A stretch of DNA of 38,344 bases from JAIEPT01 sp038217425 (lineage in GTDB: Bacteria > Planctomycetota > Planctomycetia > Gemmatales > Gemmataceae), in NCBI GenBank assembly GCA_038217425.1, contig JBBQPM010000054.1:1-38344 (forward strand), given 5' to 3'. Numbering within the stretch: position 1 is the first letter of the stretch; every line of letters starts with the position of its first letter. Position numbers and translations under genes: made by a program. Shown in pieces: positions 30,551 to 38,344 of the stretch. The notes beneath the pieces were generated by a model. It had not been told where the DNA came from. It saw only the letters and a program-made list of their open reading frames with translations, and searched no databases.

Positions 30551-31411
30551 GCGTTTAATGAGATCGCGCCATGCGGCGCTCAACTGCTGCGTCACCGGCC
30601 CAGGAAAATCGAAGACGCGGCTTTCCAACTGCCGCACTCCCGCCAGACAGTATGAAGTATTCGTCAGCATCGCCTCATCCGCCAGCAGGCACTCCGGCAG
30701 CCGAAGTTCGCGTTCCTCGAAGCCGATCCCGAGTCCCGCGCACAACTCCCGCGTCACCGCGCGACTCACACCCGGAAGAATGATTTCCACCGGTGGCGAG
30801 ATGACGACGCCGTCCTTGACGATCAGAAAATTGGCGGCCGACGTCTCGGTCACGCGTCCGTGTTCGTCGAGCAATAAGGCGCTGGCGTCCGGATGTCGGC
30901 GTTTCACCTCCTTCTCGGCGAGCCACCAGTGGAGTCGGCTGCGGTGCTTGATATGCGGATCGACGTTTGCGAGTTGGCGCACGTTCGGAACGAGAAGATG
31001 GCAGCCGCTGACGCTCAGCGCGTCGAGCCGTGCTTGCGGAATCGGATAGGTGTAAATTCCGAATGTCGCGGTACGATCGCCGGGCCCGCCGGGTTCGCCG
31101 AGATAGTAGCCGACGGCGCCAGGGGTGGCGAAGAGGACGACGCAGAGCTCGTCGGCGCCGGCGTTGTGCCGCACCAGACGGTCCGCGGCGACGGAGATGT
31201 GTGCGTCGTCATGAATCAGATCGACGCAGGCCAGAACGCAACTCTGCCGAAAGCGGGCGAGATGTTCGGGCCAGCGAAACAGTTGGCCGTCGAATGTGCG
31301 AACCAGATCGGTGACGGTGACGCCCCAGACAAAACCGGTATCGTGCAGGGCGAGCGACGCCTGGGAGCGCGGGAGAAATTCGCCATCGAGATAGGCCAGC
31401 GGTTCGGACAT
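30503..31411 (-). CDS. class IV PLP-dependent aminotransferase
   Basis: 302 residues, a fold-type IV enzyme like branched-chain or D-amino-acid aminotransferase, or aminodeoxychorismate lyase. Evidence: AYLDGEFLPRSQASLALHDT at the start, the PLP lysine in DPHIKHRSRLHWWL, LLLDEHGRVTETSAANFLIV, and LPGVSRAVTRELCAGLGI. The last 15 residues (RESPGMAIPGASIPQG) are the translation of a palindromic repeat, so the original C-terminus has been replaced. The gene begins 7 bases after the waaA stop, indicating one operon with waaA. The specific amino acid is not deducible. Confidence 0.9.
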   Translation of the reverse strand: MSEPLAYLDGEFLPRSQASLALHDTGFVWGVTVTDLVRTFDGQLFRWPEHLARFRQSCVLACVDLIHDDAHISVAADRLVRHNAGADELCVVLFATPGAVGYYLGEPGGPGDRTATFGIYTYPIPQARLDALSVSGCHLLVPNVRQLANVDPHIKHRSRLHWWLAEKEVKRRHPDASALLLDEHGRVTETSAANFLIVKDGVVISPPVEIILPGVSRAVTRELCAGLGIGFEERELRLPECLLADEAMLTNTSYCLAGVRQLESRVFDFPGPVTQQLSAAWRDLIKRESPGMAIPGASIPQG

Positions 31412-31418
31412 GGGAGCG

Positions 31419-32708
31419 TCAGGCGGCGCGGGATCGGGATCTTGTACGCTCGAGATATTCTACCAGAAGCTGCACGGTGCGCGCGGTCGCGCCCTGCTGG
31501 GTGCGTACGAAGGTATTCGCACGCGTCCCCAGTAGCGCCCGTTCGTCGGGCGATGCCAGGAGTCGGCTCAAGGTCTCGTGGAGTTCGCGGGCATCGTGAA
31601 TTTCGATGGCAGCCTCATCACGGAGCAGACGCGCCACGGCGTCCTTGAAGTTCCAGGTGTGAGGCCCGAAGACGACCGCGGCGCCGTAGGCGGCCGGCTC
31701 GATCATGTTCTGCCCGCCGCGCTTGCCGTCCAGACTGCCGCCGACGTAGGCAACATCCGCGAGGCCCCACGCCGCGCTGAGTTCGCCGATGGTGTCCAGA
31801 AGTACGATCGGACTGCGCGTCGGTTCGGCGAGTTCACTGCGCCGAACGCACGGCGCGTCGGCGAGCAATTTCGCAACCTCGGCAAAGCGGTCCTTTTGCC
31901 GGGGAGCCAGGATCAAGCGGAAGTTCGGCCAGGTTTTGAACGCATGCTGGAAGAACTCCAGAAGCACCGACTCTTCGGGATCCTGCGTGCTCCCCGCGAC
32001 GAGGACGAGATCATCGTCTTCGATCTGGAGTAGCGAACGTAAGGCGAGCGTGCGCGGATTGTCGCGCTGGCTGACGGCGCCGTCGTACTTGATGTTGCCG
32101 GTGACGACGACATGAGGGGCGCCGAGCGCCGACCAGTGCTCGGCGTATTCCTCAGTCTGCACCGCGCAAAGATCGAGGCGCGCGAACATGCTGCGGACGA
32201 GCCAGCGTAGACGCTGAAAGCGGGCGGCGCTGCGCGGGCTCATCCGGCCATTAACGAGGGCCAGACCAATCTCTCGGCGCCGGGCCAGATCGAGAAAATT
32301 GGGCCAAAGTTCGCTTTCGGCCAGGACGACCAGATCGGGACGAATGGCATCCAGCGCGGCCTGGACGGCCCAGGTGAAATCGAACGGCCAATAAAAGACG
32401 GGGAGATCGGCGAAGATCTTCTTCGCCTCTTCAAGTCCGGTGTCGGTGGTGGTGGAAATGACGCAGTGCCAGTGCGGATTCAGGCGCCGGGCTTCGCGGA
32501 CGAGTTGCCGAAGCATGTGGATTTCGCCGACGCTGACGCCGTGAAACCAGACGACGGGGCCTGTTCGGACCGGCAGCGTCGGCGCTCGGCCGAGAAACTT
32601 CTGAGCGAGTCCCCCGCGAACTTTCTGGGTGGTGAGTAACTTCCACGCCAGCCAGGGGGACAGGAGCGCAAGCAGCAGCAGGTAGATGACATTGCGCAGA
32701 TAAGCCAT
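31419..32708 (-). CDS. waaA: 3-deoxy-D-manno-octulosonic acid (KDO) transferase
   Basis: 429 residues, inner-membrane-anchored glycosyltransferase (GT-B) that adds KDO to lipid A precursor. The N-terminal anchor is YLLLLALLSPWLAWKLL. Family signatures: VVWFHGVSVGEIHMLRQLV (containing the catalytic Glu of SxGE), STTTDTGLEEAKKIF, LAESELWPNFL, NGRMSPRSAARF, VTGNIKYD, LILAPRQKDRF, and DVAYVGGSLDGKRGGQNMIE near the C-terminus. It indicates lipopolysaccharide-type lipid A in this organism. It leads a two-gene operon with the aminotransferase. A palindrome lies 23 bases upstream of its start. Confidence 0.95.
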   Translation of the reverse strand: MAYLRNVIYLLLLALLSPWLAWKLLTTQKVRGGLAQKFLGRAPTLPVRTGPVVWFHGVSVGEIHMLRQLVREARRLNPHWHCVISTTTDTGLEEAKKIFADLPVFYWPFDFTWAVQAALDAIRPDLVVLAESELWPNFLDLARRREIGLALVNGRMSPRSAARFQRLRWLVRSMFARLDLCAVQTEEYAEHWSALGAPHVVVTGNIKYDGAVSQRDNPRTLALRSLLQIEDDDLVLVAGSTQDPEESVLLEFFQHAFKTWPNFRLILAPRQKDRFAEVAKLLADAPCVRRSELAEPTRSPIVLLDTIGELSAAWGLADVAYVGGSLDGKRGGQNMIEPAAYGAAVVFGPHTWNFKDAVARLLRDEAAIEIHDARELHETLSRLLASPDERALLGTRANTFVRTQQGATARTVQLLVEYLERTRSRSRAA

Positions 32709-32730
32709 GGCGTCCGTTCCCGTTCCGCGC

Positions 32731-32758
32731 GAAAGCCCAGGGATGGCTATCCCTGGGG
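32731..32758. repeat. CCCAGGGAT palindrome, locus 4 (single)
   Basis: A single hairpin gaaagcccaggg..ccctgggg in the 100-base gap between the transglutaminase gene (3' end at 32809) and the waaA start at 32708. Placed where it could terminate the upstream transcript. Confidence 0.8.
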
Positions 32759-32808
32759 TGTTGTGGAACGGAAGCGTAGCTCATCTGCGTAAAAAGTACA
32801 ATCCCGGC

Positions 32809-33933
32809 TCAGGGTTGCTGCAGGAGCGTCTTGACGTCGTCGTACGCTTTGACGAGGGGGCGGTCGGCCTTGTAATGATGGACCGTCATCCAGGTGAGGG
32901 CCTTCGCTTTCGGATTGGCCGGATCGGGCTCGGCATAGGGGACGCCGTCCGCCTCGGCGTAGATCGTGCGAACGACGGCGACTTTGTTCGCAGCAGGGGG
33001 CGCCAGGTCGTAATCGCTGCCGCGCGTCTGGAGGAACCAGGCGTTGTCGCGAAAGCCCGCTTCGAGCCGCCTGGTCGCCAGGGCGGTGAATTTCATCCGT
33101 TCTTCGTCGGTGAGCGAGGCGTTCTTCTGGATCTTGGCGATCATCTGCTGCGTTTCGGAGACGTCGAAACTCACCCAGCCGTAGGGGGGCAGGTAGACTT
33201 CCATCCGGCAATGCGAGGGGGAGTTTTTCGGATAGGGGTTAATACCGTAGGTCATTCTTGCCGGGTAGCCAAGCGAGCGTCCCAGGGCGGTCGCCAGGCC
33301 GTGGTAGTCGCTACAGTGGCCAATCTTGTTATCGAGGGCAAAGACGGCACTGGCCTGCAGCGAGCATTCTTCGTGGCTGTACTTCATGGTGTTGTTGATC
33401 CAGGCGAAGACCGTTGCCATCTCGACGGCCGGGCTCGACCTTTGCTTGACGACCTCCTCGGCGACTTTCAGGAAGCGGTCATTCACGGGGATGAAGGGTT
33501 CGTCACGCAGATACGGCTTGAACGAATCGGGCCAGTTCGTGACTTTCTCGACCTTCTCTGGGTCAACGTCCCAGTTGACCTGATGCAGTTTGACGGTGAA
33601 GCGATGGCGCACGATCTGGGCGCCTTGCGGATCCTTGAACTCGAAATACGCGAACCTGTTGCCATGCATCGGCTCCGCGGCGATCTGCGGCTTCAGTTCG
33701 ACCGGAAACGTCGTGAAGGTGCTTTCGGTAACTTCCTGAATGGCATCGCTGGGGGGAATTGGCATCCAGATTTTGAGGACTTTGGCCTTGTAGGGAGGCG
33801 TGACGACAGCGGAGAAATCGACTTCGAAGGTGATGGGATTCGATTTTCGGCCCTGGTAAGGCTGATTCGGATCGAGTTTGCCCTGAGCGAAACTCGATCC
33901 CGCGAGGATGAGGAGTGCAAGGAGGGGACGCAT
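32809..33933 (-). CDS. secreted transglutaminase-like protein
   Basis: 374 residues from ATG 33933, which gives a signal peptide (MRPLLALLILAGSSFAQ). Residues about 160-265 form a transglutaminase-core domain with a complete catalytic triad: C207 (KIGHCSDYHGLATALGRSLG), H241 (NSPSHCRMEV) and D257 (WVSFDVSE). The N-terminal part is beta-rich (ITFEVDFSAVVTPPYKAKVL). In bacteria such proteins are usually periplasmic cysteine proteases or cross-linkers. The C-terminus (about 300-374) is an uncharacterised extension. No strong ribosome binding site is seen. It is upstream of waaA on the same strand. Confidence 0.88.
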   Translation of the reverse strand: MRPLLALLILAGSSFAQGKLDPNQPYQGRKSNPITFEVDFSAVVTPPYKAKVLKIWMPIPPSDAIQEVTESTFTTFPVELKPQIAAEPMHGNRFAYFEFKDPQGAQIVRHRFTVKLHQVNWDVDPEKVEKVTNWPDSFKPYLRDEPFIPVNDRFLKVAEEVVKQRSSPAVEMATVFAWINNTMKYSHEECSLQASAVFALDNKIGHCSDYHGLATALGRSLGYPARMTYGINPYPKNSPSHCRMEVYLPPYGWVSFDVSETQQMIAKIQKNASLTDEERMKFTALATRRLEAGFRDNAWFLQTRGSDYDLAPPAANKVAVVRTIYAEADGVPYAEPDPANPKAKALTWMTVHHYKADRPLVKAYDDVKTLLQQP

Positions 33934-34229
33934 GGGATTACCAGGGAAGGCGGGGGAGACGTTCTGATATTCCAAAGATTATCCGCATGCCGGGCGGGCG
34001 GCAAGCGGCGGATCGACATTTCTCGGCTTGGACGATACCCCTCCAGGCGCCGACAAAGGCTTATCTGCGATGACGGCGACAAGCGTCAAACATGGGCCAG
34101 CAAGACACGTCATCCCCGCGAAGGCCGGCGGCAGAGTTTGTACTTGAATTGCAGGAATCGGAATGACACAATGACTTTCGCAAAAGGCGCTTTCATCGCG
34201 TCAAGTCCCCAGGCGAGGTAGACGAACCC

Positions 34230-35606
34230 ATGAAGCCCCCCATCAAATGCTCGGGACCGCTCGGCGTCAGCCGGCGAAACATGCTGCAGGTCGGCGCCAT
34301 CGGCGCCCTCAACCTCTCGCTGCCTCGCCTCCTGGCCGCCAATCAGCGTTCGGTCCAACGCGGGGAGACCGCCAAGGCCGATTCTTGCATTCTCGTCTTT
34401 CTCAACGGCGGTCCCAGCCATCTCGATACCTGGGATCTGAAGCCCGATTTGCCGCAAGAGATGCGCAGCGAGTTTCAGCCCATAGCGACCTCGATACCAG
34501 GCGTTCATCTGTGCGAACACCTGCCCAGACTGGCGCCGCTCATGTCCCGCTGCGCTCTGGTCCGCTCGGTGCATCACGATCAAGTAGCCCATGCCCCGGC
34601 GGTCTACACGGCCCTCACCGGCGTCAAAAGCAACGTCCGCGCCGGTCTGCTCGGAGCCAAACCGACGGATCATCCCGCGATCGGTTCGATGTTCGGCTCC
34701 TTTCGGCCCCCCGTCGCGAACATTATGCCCTACGTGTTGTTACCGTACCTGACGGCCGAGGGCGCCGGCGGACCGCCGCAACCGGGCTTTCTGGGGGGAT
34801 GTCTGGGGAAAGCACACGATCCCTTCCTCGTGCTCCCGGGCGGGTCGGGGCCGGGCGATCTGAACATGCCGGCGCTGGTGCCCGGGGCGGGAATGACCGC
34901 TGCCCGGGCCGAGGATCGTCGGCGCCTCCTGGCGGGACTGCTCGAAACCGGCGTTCCGGTTCGCGCCCTGGCGGCTCAGGAGATGCAACAATTCCAGGCG
35001 CGGGCCTGCGATCTGCTCGCCTCCCCAGCAGCCCAAAGGGCGTTTCGGCTGGATCAGGAATCGTCGGCAATGCGCGACGCGTACGGTCGCAACGTTTACG
35101 GCCAAAGCATGCTGCTCGCCCGCCGACTCGTGGAGGCCGGCGTCCGCCTCTCCTGCATTTCCTGGGCGCCCGACGCCAACGCCACCTGGGACACGCACGG
35201 GGCCAACTTCACCAAGCTCAAGAACGATCTGTTGCCGCCGTTCGACCTGGCATTCTCGCGCCTGCTCACCGACCTGACCGACCGCGGCATGCTGGAACGC
35301 ACGCTGGTGGTCGTCATGGGCGAGATCGGCCGGACGCCGCGCATCAACAATAATGCGGGCCGGGATCACTGGGAGTTTTGCTACACGGTCCTGTTTGCAG
35401 GCGGGGGAACGAAGGGCGGCTTCACCTATGGAGCCAGCGACAAGCGAGGGGCCTACCCCAGCAATTGCCCGGTGACGGCGAGCGACATCGTCGCCACGAT
35501 CTACCATGGCCTGGGAATCTCGGCCGATCATGAAATCCACGATCGGCAGAACCGTCCCATGGCGCTGGTACCGGACGGCACGCCAATCCGGGAATTGTTC
35601 GCGTGA
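34230..35606 (+). CDS. DUF1501 family protein, Tat signal
   Basis: 458 residues. The N-terminus VSRRNMLQVGAIGALNLSLP is a twin-arginine-type signal. The DUF1501 domain resembles the alkaline phosphatase/sulfatase fold: CILVFLNGGPSHLDTWDLK near the start, SVHHDQVAHAPAVYTALTG, WAPDANATWDTHGANFTKLK, VVVMGEIGRTPRINNNAGRD and HWEFCYTVLFAGGGTKGGF. Metal-binding-like Asp and His are retained. It is normally encoded next to DUF1549/DUF1553 genes; here other genes intervene. Role in the cell is unknown, with polysaccharide-related or surface functions proposed for such pairs. Confidence 0.93.
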   Translation: MKPPIKCSGPLGVSRRNMLQVGAIGALNLSLPRLLAANQRSVQRGETAKADSCILVFLNGGPSHLDTWDLKPDLPQEMRSEFQPIATSIPGVHLCEHLPRLAPLMSRCALVRSVHHDQVAHAPAVYTALTGVKSNVRAGLLGAKPTDHPAIGSMFGSFRPPVANIMPYVLLPYLTAEGAGGPPQPGFLGGCLGKAHDPFLVLPGGSGPGDLNMPALVPGAGMTAARAEDRRRLLAGLLETGVPVRALAAQEMQQFQARACDLLASPAAQRAFRLDQESSAMRDAYGRNVYGQSMLLARRLVEAGVRLSCISWAPDANATWDTHGANFTKLKNDLLPPFDLAFSRLLTDLTDRGMLERTLVVVMGEIGRTPRINNNAGRDHWEFCYTVLFAGGGTKGGFTYGASDKRGAYPSNCPVTASDIVATIYHGLGISADHEIHDRQNRPMALVPDGTPIRELFA

Positions 35607-35629
35607 GGCCCGCCGCTCGGAATCGGCGA

Positions 35630-36205
35630 CTAAACTTCTTGTTGGAAGTGCATTCGCAACTTCTGGATCGCCTTGTATTTCTCGTCGCTGACGCGCTGGG
35701 TGCTCATCGACAATTCCTGGGCCATGTCCGCGATCGAGTAACCCTCGCACGTCATTTGCAGCAAGCGCTGCTGCCGGGGACTGAGGAGTTCGCCCGCCGC
35801 CTGGCGCACCAGGTCGCCGGACTCGGTGAGCGACTTCTCTTCGAGGCCGTGCTGATCGACGACGGGGTAGGCATCGATGGTGAGGAAGCGCCGGGCGCGC
35901 AGATGGCGTTTCTTGACCATGTCGATGGCCCGCATCAATTCGAGGCGTGAGTCGCCTTGTTCCTTGAAGATCTTGGTCCAGTTGGGTGCCGGCAGCTTTT
36001 GCAGGAGTCGGGTGAAGACTTCCTGCGTGCAGTCAGCCCACTTGTCGACCGGCACGCGGGCGTTGCGCCAGCAGGCGGAGCAGTAGCGCGAGATGCTATC
36101 GACCGCGGCCGGCGCGATCTCGCTCGCCTGGCTCGCCGAGGGCAGCGCCAGGGCGGAGCCCAGAACCATGGCCATGATCAGGGGGCGTTTGCTGGTCGGA
36201 CGCAT
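35630..36205 (-). CDS. ECF sigma-like protein with signal-like N-terminus
   Basis: 191 residues from ATG 36205 (GGGAG upstream). The C-terminal part is a sigma region 4-type helix-turn-helix: LSPRQQRLLQMTCEGYSIAD then MAQELSMSTQRVSDEKYKAI. A reduced region 2 precedes it (SRYCSACWRNARVPVDKWAD, CTQEVFTRLLQKL). Unusually, residues 1-29 (KRPLIMAMVLGSALALPSAS plus QASE) look like a cleavable signal peptide or anchor. A DNA-binding sigma factor should not be exported, so either translation starts later, the segment tethers it to the membrane, or it is a regulator derived from a sigma factor. It converges on the DUF1501 gene. Confidence 0.75.
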   Translation of the reverse strand: MRPTSKRPLIMAMVLGSALALPSASQASEIAPAAVDSISRYCSACWRNARVPVDKWADCTQEVFTRLLQKLPAPNWTKIFKEQGDSRLELMRAIDMVKKRHLRARRFLTIDAYPVVDQHGLEEKSLTESGDLVRQAAGELLSPRQQRLLQMTCEGYSIADMAQELSMSTQRVSDEKYKAIQKLRMHFQQEV

Positions 36206-36284
36206 GAGCCGAATCTCCCGTGGTGCGGATTCTCCCGAAGGCATGGGACGCTGGTTCCACCGGTTCTCGCTGGGGCGAAAAAGA

Positions 36285-36397
36285 ATTAGCCACAGAGGTC
36301 ACAGAGGACACAGAGAAAGAAGAATGGACGAGGACCGCCTGCTGCGCGAATTGGCTTTTTGTATTCCTCGGTGTTCTCTGTGACCTCTGTGGCTAAT
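36285..36397. repeat. long inverted repeat of CCACAGAGG type
   Basis: Left arm attagccacagaggtcacag from 36285 and right arm ctgtgacctctgtggctaat ending at 36397, separated by about 50 bases. The ccacagaggtcacagag motif recurs in many bacterial genomes as a mobile repeat. It fills the divergent gap between the sigma-like gene and ppdK. Confidence 0.8.
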
Positions 36398-36511
36398 CCG
36401 TTCCCATTATAATGCGCGCCTGACCGCGCCGGGAAGCGAATTGGCCGATGCCCGCGCACATTCCTAAGCTACATGCAAGAAGATTCTCCCTCAAACCAGG
36501 AAATTTGATCC

Positions 36512-38344
<1,833 letters not shown>

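Overview
The window looks like chromosomal DNA of a high-GC planctomycete, probably related to Gemmata. The call rests on marker families typical of that phylum: a DUF1549/DUF1553 protein, a DUF1501 protein, a DUF1080 protein, many small secreted proteins with N-terminal signal peptides, KDO transferase for a Gram-negative-type envelope, and planctomycete-style palindromic repeats. This was judged by reading protein and DNA motifs, with no database search.

Layout. Bases 1-4220 hold the 3' tail of a group II intron, a low-GC orphan gene, a secreted HAD phosphatase, a frameshifted small membrane protein, and two secreted thioredoxin-like proteins, one of them fused to a CxxCH motif and two PDZ domains. 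Bases 4325-15075 are an accessory island in which every gene is on the minus strand, apart from IS remnants on plus. It holds two HicBA toxin-antitoxin loci (one with a truncated toxin), SMI1/KNR4 and Sel1-repeat proteins, a VOC protein, unknown small proteins and a large LOV/PAS hybrid histidine kinase. Bases 15976-38344 are ordinary core and planctomycete-specific genes: gnd, a phosphoglycerate dehydrogenase-like gene, a small toxin-antitoxin-like pair, DUF1080, an esterase, an intradiol dioxygenase, rpsB-tsf, a secreted lactonase, tRNA-Val(GAC), a dicarboxylate symporter, DUF1549 and DUF1501 proteins, waaA with a class IV aminotransferase, a transglutaminase, a sigma-like protein with a signal-like N-terminus, and the first 611 codons of pyruvate phosphate dikinase.

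Main result. The accessory island reads as a decayed chromosomal integron. Four sites of 95-101 bp with attC architecture (terminal GCCGAAC/GTTCGGC-type inverted repeats and conserved inner arms) sit between stop and start codons of minus-strand genes at 5194, 6390, 7060 and 14293. Next to the distal end (14705-15075) is an integron-integrase pseudogene broken across three reading frames; its remaining pieces match the IntI arginine-box region, middle and tyrosine tail. The integrase lies on the same strand as the cassettes, the 'reverse' arrangement reported for planctomycetes and Treponema. Two copies of a truncated IS110-family element abut the 3' ends of two cassette genes, where an attC would be expected. 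One attC appears to have cut off a hicA gene.

Several palindromic repeat families are scattered through the window: a CCCAGGGAT family at four loci, a perfect 24-bp-arm hairpin at 15605, a GTCCGGAC hairpin at 7977, and a paired 85-bp repeat at 757 and 2224. One of them supplies the stop codon and C-terminal tail of the aminotransferase gene.
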